This document shows, one piece after another, positions 52,665-61,386 of a DNA stretch of 64,000 nucleotides (its first letter is position 1; each line of letters opens with the position of its first letter). Location of the stretch: positions 1 through 64,000 of the forward strand of contig JBCCZI010000009.1 in NCBI GenBank assembly GCA_039187815.1, in the 5' to 3' direction. This DNA comes from Thermohalobaculum sp039187815. Lineage in GTDB: Bacteria > Pseudomonadota > Alphaproteobacteria > Rhodobacterales > Rhodobacteraceae. Both the position numbers and the translations under genes were made by a program. The notes below the pieces were generated by a model. It was not told the DNA's origin. It saw only the letters and a program-made list of their open reading frames with translations, and did no database searches.

Positions 52665-52873
52665 GATGCGTTGCCCGTGTCGAGATTGCCGGTGTCGATC
52701 TCGCCCTCGACCACATGCTCGAGGCCGATCTCCGGGCAAGAAATCACAGCGCGGATGGTCACCGGACCCTGGGGGCCGGCCGAGCGCGCCGCCGCCTCGA
52801 TCTGCTGCTGCGAGGTGACGCCCACCTGTTTGAGAAACTTCCGCATCGACATATTGAGGGGATCGTCGCTCAT
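52661..52873 (-). CDS. DUF6494 family small protein
   Basis: 70 residues from ATG 52873, after GTGAGGTC. The sequence has the compact DUF6494 pattern: DDPLNMSMRKFLKQVGVTSQ, then IEAAARSAGPQG and VTIRAVISCPEIGLEHVVEG. The function is unknown. It is coupled to mrp by a four-base overlap, an arrangement I recall as common in alphaproteobacteria. That suggests a role near iron-sulfur or cluster transfer, but it has only one cysteine. Confidence 0.85.
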   Translation of the reverse strand: MSDDPLNMSMRKFLKQVGVTSQQQIEAAARSAGPQGPVTIRAVISCPEIGLEHVVEGEIDTGNLDTGNAS

Positions 52874-53106
52874 GCCAGACCTCACCACGTGGAACTCGTA
52901 TCGTCTGTGTTAGGTCATCGGCTTGGCGTGCATGTCAAGGCCGTGGGCCGCTTGCTGTGCTGTGCGCCGGAACGCGAGATGGTTCACAGCGGCGGCGGGG
53001 ATTGGCATAGGAGGCCCTCAACACGCCAACCGAGATGGCGTGCGGCGACCATGGGGGATCGAATGACCAGCACGGCCTGCGGATCTGAGGCAGGGCGACC
53101 GGCGCT

Positions 53107-54012
53107 ATGCTCGCGATCGCGCTGATCCTCGATGCCGTGTTGGGTGAGCCTGAGCCGCTGTGGCGCAGGCTGCCGCACCCCATTGTCCTCATCGGCCGCG
53201 CCATCGCCCGTCTGGAGCGTGGGCTGAACCGAGGCGCATACCGGCGCGTGCGAGGGGGGCTCGCCATGGCTTTTCTGCTTTTGCCACTGGGGGGGCTGGG
53301 CGTGGCGCTGTCGCAGCCCCTGTTCGGCGGCGTCGCCGAGGTCCTCTTGGCCGCTGTCCTGTTGGCGCAGCGCAGTCTGGTCGAGCACGTTCGAGATGTC
53401 GCCGATGCGCTCGACCGGACGCTTGGCGAAGGGCGGGCGGCGGTTTCGCGGATCGTTGGGCGGGATCCGGACGCGCTGGACGAGGCAGGGGTCGCGCGCG
53501 CCGCCATCGAATCGGCTGCCGAGAACTTCTCGGACGGCGTCGTGGCCCCGGCCTTCTGGTTCGCGGTCGCGGGCCTGCCGGGCATTCTGCTCTACAAGGC
53601 CATCAACACGGCGGACAGCATGATCGGCCACCGCACCCAGCGCTATGAGGCATTTGGATGGGCGGCGGCTCGGCTGGACGATTTGGCCAATCTGGTGCCC
53701 GCACGGCTGTCGGCGGTGTTGATGGTCTGTGCCGGAGGACGGCTCGCGGCGCTCCGGATCGTGTTGCGGGATGCGGGGCTCCACCGCTCGCCAAACGCCG
53801 GCTGGCCCGAGGCTGCGATGGCCGCGTGTCTGGGCGTCGCCGTTTCGGGCCCGCGGTCTTATCACGGCACGCCCACCAGTGATCCTTGGGTGCACGCCGA
53901 GGGCCGCCGCAACGCCAATGCGAGCGATGTTCGCGCCGCCTGTCGTCTTTTGTGGCGTGCCTGGGCCGTTCTTCTGCTGTTGGCGGGCGGGCTTGTGATC
54001 GCCACCGCCTAA
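53107..54012 (+). CDS. cobD: Adenosylcobinamide-phosphate synthase
   Basis: 301 residues with four to five membrane segments. CobD/CbiB attaches aminopropanol to cobyric acid in the inner membrane during B12 synthesis. Family marks are LILDAVLGEPEPLWRRLPHP at the start, ESAAENFSDGVVAPAFWFA, INTADSMIGHRTQRYEAFGW and the C-terminal SGPRSYHG with NANASDVRAA. No other cobalamin gene is next to it. I looked for a cobalamin riboswitch in the 233 bases upstream and saw none. Confidence 0.95.
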   Translation: MLAIALILDAVLGEPEPLWRRLPHPIVLIGRAIARLERGLNRGAYRRVRGGLAMAFLLLPLGGLGVALSQPLFGGVAEVLLAAVLLAQRSLVEHVRDVADALDRTLGEGRAAVSRIVGRDPDALDEAGVARAAIESAAENFSDGVVAPAFWFAVAGLPGILLYKAINTADSMIGHRTQRYEAFGWAAARLDDLANLVPARLSAVLMVCAGGRLAALRIVLRDAGLHRSPNAGWPEAAMAACLGVAVSGPRSYHGTPTSDPWVHAEGRRNANASDVRAACRLLWRAWAVLLLLAGGLVIATA

Positions 54013-54053
54013 GCACCTTGCGCCTTGGCGCCGCCTTGGGCAAGGACTGGCCC

Positions 54054-54437
54054 ATGACCGACAGTCCCGCACCCACCGGCGAGATCACGTTGCAGACGCT
54101 CGCCATGCCCGCCGACACCAATGCCAATGGCGACATCTTTGGCGGATGGCTGATGGCGCAGATGGACCTTGGCGCCTCGGTGCTGGCGCGGCGGCGTTCG
54201 CGCGGGCGGGTGGCGACGGTGGCGGTCGAGGGGATGACCTTCCTCAAACCGGTCTTTGTCGGAGATCTCGTCTCGGTCCACGCTACCATGCTGCGCGAGG
54301 GGCGGAGTTCGATGCGCATCGGGATCGAGGTCTGGATCACCCGCCAACCCTCTGGCGATCATCTCAAGGTGACCGAGGCGACCTTCACCTTCGTCGCGAT
54401 CAACGACAGCGGGCGCTCCCGGGTGTTGCCGACCTAG
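54054..54437 (+). CDS. yciA: Acyl-CoA thioesterase, YciA type
   Basis: 127 residues from ATG 54054. The hotdog fold of YciA-type hexameric thioesterases is clear: ADTNANGDIFGGWLMAQMDL with the Asn-Gly-Asp-Ile-Phe-Gly-Gly-Trp motif carrying the catalytic Asp, followed by VEGMTFLKPVFVGDLVSVHA. It is cytosolic and hydrolyses a broad range of acyl-CoAs. It lies 41 bases after cobD and 80 bases before parC; a functional link to either is not apparent. Confidence 0.93.
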   Translation: MTDSPAPTGEITLQTLAMPADTNANGDIFGGWLMAQMDLGASVLARRRSRGRVATVAVEGMTFLKPVFVGDLVSVHATMLREGRSSMRIGIEVWITRQPSGDHLKVTEATFTFVAINDSGRSRVLPT

Positions 54438-54517
54438 CAACCCGGGCATGCTGCGTCGTACCGATTTCGCCGCGCACCCGCTGGACCCCGCCAAACCGGC
54501 CTGATACGCACGCGGTC

Positions 54518-56842
54518 ATGGCGGATGGCGACGACGACACCCAATCGGACATGCGTGAGTTTCCCGAGCCGCTCGCGCGGGCTCTGGGCGAGCGCTATCT
54601 GACCTATGCGCTGTCGACCATTATGCACCGCGCTCTGCCGGATGCCCGCGATGGGCTGAAGCCGGTGCATAGGCGCATCCTCTTTGCCATGCGCGGCCTC
54701 CGGCTCGACCCCGACGGCGCGTTCAAGAAATGCGCCAAGATCGTCGGCGAAGTGATGGGCAACTATCACCCCCATGGCGACGGCGCGATCTATGAGGCGC
54801 TGGTCCGCATCGCCCAGGATTTCGCTCAGCGCTATCCGCTGGTCCAGGGCCAGGGCAATTTCGGCAATATCGACGGCGACAGCGCGGCCGCCTATCGCTA
54901 CACCGAGGCGCGGCTGACCAAGGTGGCGATGGCGCTGCTCGACGGGCTGGACGAGAACGCCGTCGATTTCCGCGACAACTATAATGGCGAGGAGCAAGAG
55001 CCCGAGGTTCTGCCGGCCGCCTTGCCCAACCTGCTTGCCAATGGGGCGACCGGCATTGCCGTCGGCATGGCGACCTCGATCCCGCCGCACAATGCCGGTG
55101 AGGTCTGCGCTGCGCTCCTGCACCTGATCAAGCACCCCGATGCGCGCATCGAGACGCTGCTCGAGCATATGCCGGGCCCCGATTTTCCCACGGGCGGTGT
55201 GCTGGTCGAGCCGCCGGAGACGATCCTCGAGGCCTACCGCACCGGGCGCGGCGGCTTCCGACTCCGGGCCACCTGGGTGCGCGAGGATCTCGGACGGGGG
55301 CAATGGCAGATGGTGGTCACCGAGATCCCCTATCAGGTCCAGAAATCCAAGCTGATCGAGCGGATTGCCGAGCTGATCACCGCCAAAAAGCTGCCCGTCC
55401 TGGCCGATATTCGCGACGAGTCGACCGAGGATGTGCGGATCGTGCTTGAGCCGCGCTCGCGCAGCGTCGAGCCAGCCATGATGATGGAGACGCTCTTCAA
55501 GCTCACGGATCTCGAGACGCGCTTCCCGCTCAACATGAACGTGCTGATCGATGGGCGGACGCCGCGCGTCTGCTCGCTGCGCGATGTGCTGCGCGCTTTC
55601 CTCGACCATCGGCGGGCCGTGCTGCAGCGCCGCTCGCGCCACCGGCTCGAGAAGATCGCCCACCGGCTCGAAGTGCTCGAGGGCTACATCGTCGCCTTCC
55701 TCAACCTCGACCGGGTGATCGAGATCATCCGCACCGAGGACGAGCCCAAACCCGTTATGATGGCCGAAGACTGGGGCGAAGGTGCGCGCCTGACCGACAC
55801 CCAGGCCGAGGCGATTTTGAACATGCGCCTGCGCAGTCTCCGCCGGCTCGAGGAGATGCAGCTCCGCGCCGAGCGCGACCGCCTGATCGAGGAGCAGTCC
55901 GGGCTCGAGGCGCTGTTGGCCGACGAGGAGGCCCAATGGGAGCGCATCGCCGAGGAAATCCGGCAGATGCGGGAACAGTTTGGCGCCCCGCGCGCCTTGC
56001 GCTTTGTCCGCAGCGCCCAGGATGTGGCGGCGGCCCGGGCCGGACGCGCCGAGTATCCGCCCGGCGCTCGGCGCACTGCGCTTGAAAGCGCGCCGATCCT
56101 CGACGAGGTGCCCCCGGAGGCATTGATCGAGCGCGAGCCGATCACGGTGGTTTGCTCCCGTGAAGGCTGGATCCGGGCCATGAAGGGCCACATTTCGCTC
56201 GAGACCGAGATCAAATACCGCGACGGCGACGGCCCGGGCTTTGTCCTACACGCCCAGACGACCGATCGGCTGCTGGCCCTCGCGGCTTCGGGTCGGGTCT
56301 TCACCCTCGGCGCCGATCGCCTCCCCGGCGGGCGCGGCCAGGGAGAACCGGTCCGCCTGATGGTGGATCTGGCGAATGATGACCATATTGTGTCACTCTT
56401 TGTGCACAGCCCGGGCGGCAAGCGCTTGCTGGCCTCCTCGGCGGGGGAGGGCTTTGTCGCGGCGGAGGACGCTCTCGTTGCCCAAACGCGAAACGGTCGC
56501 CAGGTGCTCAGCGTCAAGGACGGCGTGGTCGCAGCCGTATGCCGGCCTGTGCAACCGTTCCACGACCATCTGGTCGTGATAGGCGAGAACCGTAAGATGC
56601 TGGTCTTCCCGATCGCCGAAGTCCCTGAAATGGCTCGTGGCAAAGGCATCCGGCTCCAGAAATACAAGGATGGCGGGCTGGCCGACGCGCTCTGCATCGC
56701 ACTGGCCGAGGGTCTCGCCTGGCCCGACAGCGCCGGGCGGGTCCGCAGAGAACCGGATCTCAGCGAGTGGCTCGGCCGACGCGCAGGCATCGGGCGCATG
56801 GCGCCGCGAGGTTTCCCGCGCAACAACCGTTTCCCTCGATAA
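54518..56842 (+). CDS. parC: DNA topoisomerase IV subunit A
   Basis: 774 residues from ATG 54518, normal for ParC. It cuts and re-seals DNA during decatenation, together with ParE (not here). The active-site tyrosine is Tyr 128 in AAYRYTEARL. In the quinolone region the sequence is HPHGDGAIYEAL: Glu 93 matches E. coli Glu 84, and residue 89 is Gly where E. coli has Ser 80. The shorter C-terminal beta-propeller has repeats such as VFTLGADRLPGGRGQGEPVR. The 5' end has no strong ribosome site. Confidence 0.97.
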   Translation: MADGDDDTQSDMREFPEPLARALGERYLTYALSTIMHRALPDARDGLKPVHRRILFAMRGLRLDPDGAFKKCAKIVGEVMGNYHPHGDGAIYEALVRIAQDFAQRYPLVQGQGNFGNIDGDSAAAYRYTEARLTKVAMALLDGLDENAVDFRDNYNGEEQEPEVLPAALPNLLANGATGIAVGMATSIPPHNAGEVCAALLHLIKHPDARIETLLEHMPGPDFPTGGVLVEPPETILEAYRTGRGGFRLRATWVREDLGRGQWQMVVTEIPYQVQKSKLIERIAELITAKKLPVLADIRDESTEDVRIVLEPRSRSVEPAMMMETLFKLTDLETRFPLNMNVLIDGRTPRVCSLRDVLRAFLDHRRAVLQRRSRHRLEKIAHRLEVLEGYIVAFLNLDRVIEIIRTEDEPKPVMMAEDWGEGARLTDTQAEAILNMRLRSLRRLEEMQLRAERDRLIEEQSGLEALLADEEAQWERIAEEIRQMREQFGAPRALRFVRSAQDVAAARAGRAEYPPGARRTALESAPILDEVPPEALIEREPITVVCSREGWIRAMKGHISLETEIKYRDGDGPGFVLHAQTTDRLLALAASGRVFTLGADRLPGGRGQGEPVRLMVDLANDDHIVSLFVHSPGGKRLLASSAGEGFVAAEDALVAQTRNGRQVLSVKDGVVAAVCRPVQPFHDHLVVIGENRKMLVFPIAEVPEMARGKGIRLQKYKDGGLADALCIALAEGLAWPDSAGRVRREPDLSEWLGRRAGIGRMAPRGFPRNNRFPR

Positions 56843-56876
56843 ACCAACTAATTTTCAATAAGTTGACGGCAATTTC

Positions 56877-56901
56877 GCCCGTCGGTGCGGGTCCCTTTTT
56901 T
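56877..56901 (+). terminator. Possible weak terminator of parC
   Basis: GCCCG at 56877-56881 and CGGGT at 56888-56892 can pair around a six-base loop, and a run of six T follows at 56896-56901. The stem is only five bases, so read-through into the structured region downstream is likely. Confidence 0.35.
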
Positions 56902-57184
56902 GCCAGATTGCGCCGAAAAATGACCTTTGTTCGTGCCTCATTTCGGCGCTTTTCCCGAGCATAACCATACCTGTCGCCGGTTGGTGCACGGTGCGTAGAT
57001 CGGGTCAAGCTTAAGTGGACCCATGGTGGATTGGCGTATCAGGCGACTGTGTGTGTAAGCGTGTGACCCGATGACCGTGAGTGGTTTGAGTATGACGATG
57101 GCGCGCGTAAGTGTTGGGCAGGGCGTCGATACAGGCCTCACTCTGCTGTTCAAGTAACTGACCAAGCGGTCGGTCCCATGGCCG

Positions 57185-57305
57185 GCCGATCTCAGATCGG
57201 CTCCGCCCACAGGTTCCTGTGCTGTCTTTTTGGCGCAGATGGGCGGATCCCGCAGCCGATCGACCCCGGCCTAGGCGCCGCCAGGCAGCCCGGGCCGGGG
57301 TTTTT
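57185..57305 (+). ncRNA. Candidate structured small RNA or parC 3' UTR element
   Basis: In order along the plus strand: a perfect inverted repeat GCCGATCT-C-AGATCGGC at 57185-57201; CCGCC (57203-57207) able to pair with GGCGG (57242-57246) around an inner CACAGG-TT-CCTGTG hairpin at 57208-57221; then a strong terminator at 57264-57305. This nested set is more than random GC-rich sequence usually offers. No tRNA, SRP, 6S, tmRNA or RNase P signature was recognised. The 5' end is unknown. Confidence 0.3.
57264..57305 (+). terminator. Strong plus-strand terminator ahead of trxB end
   Basis: CCCCGGCC at 57264-57271 and GGCCGGGG at 57293-57300 form an eight-base GC stem, followed by five T at 57301-57305. 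The T-run lies on the plus strand, so it terminates a transcript coming from the parC side. On the minus strand the hairpin is not followed by U, so it is not the trxB terminator in the classical sense. Confidence 0.7.
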
Positions 57306-57318
57306 CATGCTTGGCGCG

Positions 57319-58302
57319 CTATTCGGCCGCGCGGCTCGCCGCCGCTGCTTCGGCTTGCTCGGCCAGAAAGCGCTCGGCCTCCAGCGCCGCCATACAGCCC
57401 ATGCCCGCCGAGGTGACCGCTTGGCGATAGATGTGATCGGTCACATCGCCTGCTGCGAACACGCCGGGGATCGATGTGGCAGTCGAGTCTGGCCTGGTGA
57501 CCACATAGCCACCGTTGTGGGTCTCGAGCTGATCGGCGACCAGGTGCGAGGCTGGCGCATGTCCGATCGCGACGAAGACGCCGGAGGTTGGCAGCTCCCG
57601 GGTCTCGCCGGTCTTGGCGTGGGCAAGCCGGATGGCAGTCACGCCTTCGGCCGGGCTGCCGAGGATCTCGTCCACCACACTGTCCCAGATCACCTCGATC
57701 TTGGGATGGTTGAACAGCCGCTTTTGCAAGATCGCCTCGGCCCGCAATTGGTCGCGCCGGTGAACCAAGGTGACTTTCGATGCAAGACCAGCGAGATACA
57801 GGGCCTCCTCAACCGCCGTATTGCCGCCGCCGACGACCACGACCTCGCGCCCGCGATAGAAGAACCCGTCACAGGTGGCACAGGCCGAGACGCCGCTGCC
57901 CATATAGCTCTGCTCGGAGGGAAGACCGAGCCATTTTGCCTGGGCGCCCGTCGCCAGGATCACGCTGTCGGCCAGCCAAATCTGGCCGCTATCGGTCTCG
58001 GCGCGGAAGGGGCGAGCGGACAGATCGAGACGCGTGACGATGTCAGAGATCACCTCTGTCCCAACCGATTTGGCATGGGCCTCCATCTGCTGCATCAGCT
58101 CTGGGCCTTGGGTCATGATCAGCCCGGGCCAGTTCTCGACATCCGTGGTGATCGTCAGCTGACCGCCCGGTTGTAGGCCTTGGATCAGGACCGGCTCAAG
58201 CAAGGCGCGCGACGCATAAACTGCGGCCGTATAGCCCGCGGGCCCCGAGCCGATGATCAGCACGCGCGTGGTGCGGGGGGTGGCTCCGCTGTCGGCAGGC
58301 AT
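57319..58302 (-). CDS. trxB: Thioredoxin reductase
   Basis: 327 residues, normal length for the NADPH-dependent flavoenzyme that reduces thioredoxin in the cytosol. The FAD motif is LIIGSGPAGYTAAVYASRAL, the redox pair is in SGVSACATCDGFFYRG (C-A-T-C), the NADPH motif is VVVGGGNTAVEEALYLAGLA, and the closing segment GVFAAGDVTDHIYRQAVTSA is conserved. It lies 66 bases downstream of the ELM1-family gene on the same strand. Confidence 0.97.
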   Translation of the reverse strand: MPADSGATPRTTRVLIIGSGPAGYTAAVYASRALLEPVLIQGLQPGGQLTITTDVENWPGLIMTQGPELMQQMEAHAKSVGTEVISDIVTRLDLSARPFRAETDSGQIWLADSVILATGAQAKWLGLPSEQSYMGSGVSACATCDGFFYRGREVVVVGGGNTAVEEALYLAGLASKVTLVHRRDQLRAEAILQKRLFNHPKIEVIWDSVVDEILGSPAEGVTAIRLAHAKTGETRELPTSGVFVAIGHAPASHLVADQLETHNGGYVVTRPDSTATSIPGVFAAGDVTDHIYRQAVTSAGMGCMAALEAERFLAEQAEAAAASRAAE

Positions 58303-58368
58303 GGCGCTCTCCTCTGGCCCGTGGATCGCGCCAAGATAGGCAGCCGGCCGGGCTCCGCCAAGAGCCCT

Positions 58369-59373
58369 TCACGCCAGGTGGAGGCGCGTGAGGCACAGCG
58401 CTGCCAGACGGTCGGCCTCGGCCAGCGGGTCATAGCGCCATTGCGCGATCCGACCTTGGAAATCCTGCGCGATGCCGCGCTCGGCGAGGGCTGCGTGGAA
58501 GCGCACGGCCTTGGGCGCAGGTGTGCCCACGCGCAGGATGTGCACCGGCAGGCCGGAACATGCGGCCTCCGAGGCCATGTTCACCGAGTCTTGGGTGACC
58601 AGCACAGCATCCGCCAGGCCGAGAATGGCTGGATAAGGGTTGTCGCCGGAGCCGTCGTGAACCAGATGCCGCCCGCGCCCCAATCTCTCGCGCCCCAGTC
58701 TCTCGCGCAGCCGATCTGCCAGACCGGGTTCTGAGCGCCGCGAGACCGTGGCCAGGATCGCGTGGTCCTCGGCCAGAGCGGTGACCGCTTGCAACACCCG
58801 ATCGGCATCGCCTTCGGACCACCGCGCCATGCGCCCCGAGCCGCCGATCAAGACGGCGAGCCTGGGGTTCGGGTTCTGCGGGAGCCGGGGCTCCCACTCC
58901 GCCACCGCCTCGGTGATGCGCGCCGGTGTGACCCGTCCCGGGGCGCCGAGACAGGTGAGGATACGCGGCCCGACGAGGCCATCATGCTCGGGCACGACCA
59001 CCAGATCAAAGGCGCTTGCGGGCATTTGTGGATCGAGCACCTGAACGGTCTTGGCGCCGTCACGGCCCCATGCCGCGACCAGTGGGGCGATACGCCGCCC
59101 GGCGCCGATTATGAGATCGGGGCGTGGGTCGCGCGCCGGAAGCCCGGCATACCCCCGCATCGGCCACCCTGGGAGCACCTGGCCCAGCCGGTGCGACAGA
59201 GCCGCTGGCAGGGCTGCGGCCAGCGCACTGGGAGCGGCCACCGGGGCCTCCACAGCCGCGGGGCGTTGGCGGGCAATCGCCTCGGCCAAGCCCAGCGCCT
59301 GGGCCACATTGCCCGCCCGCCCATCGGTCAGCGCCCAGATCAGAAGCGGCTTGGATCCCGACTCAATTTCCAT
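58369..59373 (-). CDS. ELM1-family (mitochondrial fission ELM1-like) protein
   Basis: 334 residues. The sequence fits the bacterial ELM1-like family: IWALTDGRAGNVAQALGLAE at the start, PDLIIGAGRRIAPL, VVVPEHDGL, and VLIGGSGRMARWSEGDADRV. The C-terminal half has ADAVLVTQDSVNMASEAACSG, reminiscent of the nucleotide-sugar site of GT-B glycosyltransferases. In plants ELM1 helps recruit dynamin to mitochondria; the bacterial role is unknown and a glycosyltransferase-like activity is only a guess. It is divergent from the Lrp gene, with 101 AT-rich bases between. Confidence 0.85.
   Translation of the reverse strand: MEIESGSKPLLIWALTDGRAGNVAQALGLAEAIARQRPAAVEAPVAAPSALAAALPAALSHRLGQVLPGWPMRGYAGLPARDPRPDLIIGAGRRIAPLVAAWGRDGAKTVQVLDPQMPASAFDLVVVPEHDGLVGPRILTCLGAPGRVTPARITEAVAEWEPRLPQNPNPRLAVLIGGSGRMARWSEGDADRVLQAVTALAEDHAILATVSRRSEPGLADRLRERLGRERLGRGRHLVHDGSGDNPYPAILGLADAVLVTQDSVNMASEAACSGLPVHILRVGTPAPKAVRFHAALAERGIAQDFQGRIAQWRYDPLAEADRLAALCLTRLHLA
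58675..58704 (-). repeat. 15-bp tandem duplication in the ELM1-family gene
   Basis: The unit GCGCCCCAATCTCTC (58675-58689) is repeated at 58690-58704 with one difference (AG for AA). It is in frame and gives the repeated peptide unit Arg-Glu-Arg-Leu-Gly. It looks like a recent slippage product. Confidence 0.8.
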
Positions 59374-59474
59374 TTCTTGCTCTTGGCTGTAATTTTATTG
59401 CTTTCTGCGGGGCCTAAGCTTACATAGGCGACAATCCCGAGGCCAACCGCCCCTTGCCACACAGGACGCGCCCG

Positions 59475-59969
59475 ATGACCGGAACCAAGCTCGATGAGAT
59501 CGACCTCAAGATCCTCCGGGAGCTGCAGGACGATGGGCGCATGACCAATGTCGAGCTGTCGCGGAGGGTTGGGATCTCGGCGCCGCCCTGCCTGCGCCGG
59601 GTGCGGGCGCTTGAGGAGGCGGGATTCATCGAGGGCTATCATGCGCGGGTCAACCCGCGCGCGCTCGGATTTGAAGTCATGGTCTTTGCGATGGTCAGCC
59701 TGCGGAGCCAAGCGGGCGCCGATCTCGCCGCCTTCGAGGAGCAGGCCCGCGCCTGGCCGCTGGTCCGCGAGTGCTTTATGCTGAATGGAGAGATCGACTT
59801 TCTGTTGAAATGCATGGCGCCAACGCTCTCGAGCTTCCAGAGCTTCCTGACCGACCAGCTGACCGCCGCGCCGAATGTGGCCTCGGTCAAGACGTCATTG
59901 GTCATCCGGGCGGCCAAGGATACCCCCGGCGTGCCCTTCGAGGTGATGGAGATGTCCGAGGCCGACTGA
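59475..59969 (+). CDS. Lrp/AsnC-family transcriptional regulator
   Basis: 164 residues from ATG 59475. The N-terminal helix-turn-helix (LDEIDLKILRELQDDGRMTN and VELSRRVGISAPPCLRRVRA) and the C-terminal RAM/ACT-like effector domain (LNGEIDFLLKCMAPTLSSFQ) define the family. The ligand is usually an amino acid; here it is unknown. The target genes cannot be deduced, but the divergent ELM1-trxB pair is the nearest candidate. The stop lies ten bases before the end of convergent der. Confidence 0.92.
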   Translation: MTGTKLDEIDLKILRELQDDGRMTNVELSRRVGISAPPCLRRVRALEEAGFIEGYHARVNPRALGFEVMVFAMVSLRSQAGADLAAFEEQARAWPLVRECFMLNGEIDFLLKCMAPTLSSFQSFLTDQLTAAPNVASVKTSLVIRAAKDTPGVPFEVMEMSEAD

Positions 59970-59978
59970 GCGCGCGCG

Positions 59979-61346
59979 TCACGGCGCATAGGGGTTGTCG
60001 GGCTTGCGCAGATGCAGGCGCAACGGCACGCCGCCAAACCCGAAATCGCGCCGCAGGCTCTGGACCAGATAGCGCGAGTAGCTGTCGGGCAGATGATCGG
60101 GCCGCGAGCACATCACGACAAAGCCGGGTGGGCGGGTTCGGACCTGCGTCATGAAGCGCATGCGGATCCGGCGCCCTCCGGGGGCCGGCGGCGGGTGCTC
60201 TTCGACCCGCGCGGCGAGCCAATCGTTCAGCTTCGAGGTCGCGACCCGGGTGTTCCAGGTGGCGTGCATGGCGCGGATCGCTGACTCGAGCCGGTCGAGG
60301 CCCTCGCCGGTCAGCCCCGTGATCGGAACCACGGGCGCTCCGCGCAGCTGCGGCAACAGCCGGTCCGCCTTTTCGCGGAGGTCGCGCAGCATCGTAGGTT
60401 TGTCGTCCACCAGATCCCATTTGGAAAGGGCGAGCACGATGGCGCGGCCCTCGCGGGCAGCCAGATCGGCGATCCGGAGATCCTGTGTCTCGAAGGCTTG
60501 ATCAGCCTCCATCAACAGCACGACCACTTCGGCGAAGCGGATCGCCCGCAATGCGTCCGATGAGGACAGGCGGTCGAGCACCTGTTGGACCTTGGCCTTT
60601 TTTCGCAGTCCTGCCGTGTCGTGCATGCGGTATCGCCGGCCGCCCCAGAGGGCGGGGACCGAGATCGCATCGCGGGTGAGCCCGGCCTCGGGTCCCGTCA
60701 GCAATCGGTCATCGCCCAGGATCGTGTTCACCAAGGTGGATTTGCCCGCATTGGGACGTCCGGTGATGGCGATCTGCAGCGGTCGGTTCTCAGCCAGTGG
60801 ATCATCTTCGGCTCCGCTGTCCTTTGCACCTTGAGCCGCGGCTTGGGCGTGCTGCTCGGCAAGCGGCTCGAGCGCGGTGAGCAGGTCGCCCATCCCCTCG
60901 CCATGTTCCGCCGACAGACCCACCGGCTCGCCGAGCCCGAGTTCGAAGGATTCATAAAGCCCCGCATCGGCCGCCCTACCCTCGCATTTGTTGGCGGCCA
61001 GGATGACGTTTGCGTCGGCTTTGCGCAGCATCTCGGCAAGGGTCCGGTCCAGCGCCGTCACCCCGGCCCGGGCATCGATCAGGAACAGGCAGGCATCCGC
61101 CTCGGCCATCGCGCGCTCGGTCAGGCGCCGCATCCGCCCGGGCAGGCTGTCATCCGTTGCTTCTTCGAGACCGGCCGTGTCGATGATCGTAAAGCGGAGC
61201 GGGCCGAGGCGTGCCTCGCCCTCGCGCAGATCGCGGGTGACGCCCGGGCGGTCGTCCACCAAGGCGAGGCGCTTGCCAACCAATCGGTTGAAAAGTGTAG
61301 ATTTGCCGACATTGGGCCGGCCGATGATCGCGAGTGTGAAGGACAT
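59979..61346 (-). CDS. der: Ribosome-assembly GTPase Der (EngA)
   Basis: 455 residues from ATG 61346. Two GTPase domains stand in tandem, each with its own P-loop (GRPNVGKSTLFN near residue 8 and GRPNAGKSTLVN near 190), DTAG switch motifs, and NKCEG or SKWDL specificity motifs. A KH-like domain closes the protein (RIRMRFMTQVRTRPPGFVVM). Der acts in maturation of the 50S subunit. It is the last gene of the YfgM-like, bamB, der group; 40 bases separate it from bamB. Confidence 0.97.
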   Translation of the reverse strand: MSFTLAIIGRPNVGKSTLFNRLVGKRLALVDDRPGVTRDLREGEARLGPLRFTIIDTAGLEEATDDSLPGRMRRLTERAMAEADACLFLIDARAGVTALDRTLAEMLRKADANVILAANKCEGRAADAGLYESFELGLGEPVGLSAEHGEGMGDLLTALEPLAEQHAQAAAQGAKDSGAEDDPLAENRPLQIAITGRPNAGKSTLVNTILGDDRLLTGPEAGLTRDAISVPALWGGRRYRMHDTAGLRKKAKVQQVLDRLSSSDALRAIRFAEVVVLLMEADQAFETQDLRIADLAAREGRAIVLALSKWDLVDDKPTMLRDLREKADRLLPQLRGAPVVPITGLTGEGLDRLESAIRAMHATWNTRVATSKLNDWLAARVEEHPPPAPGGRRIRMRFMTQVRTRPPGFVVMCSRPDHLPDSYSRYLVQSLRRDFGFGGVPLRLHLRKPDNPYAP

Positions 61347-61386
61347 GGAGCGCTCCCTATCGGGGCCTGCGCGCTCCGGCAAGGGG

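Larger units (their letters stand above)
56843..57318. other. 476-base gene-free region between parC and trxB
   Basis: No credible gene is present; the only open frame of note (minus strand, 56938-57210, 90 codons) lacks a ribosome site and resembles nothing. The first 60 bases are AT-rich and hold a weak terminator. From about 57000 several inverted repeats appear, ending in a strong terminator. A possible promoter is TTGGCG at 57031 with TGTAAG 17 bases later, but this is weak. Confidence 0.6.

Noticed and set aside
52874..53106. Cobalamin riboswitch upstream of cobD
   Set aside because: I looked for the conserved B12-box and the pairing core and saw neither; the stretch has no convincing structure.
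57160..57262. tRNA, 6S, SRP or RNase P RNA in the parC-trxB gap
   Set aside because: There is no T-loop consensus, CCA end, GGAA-type SRP tip or RNase P core. Only generic hairpins and a terminator are visible.
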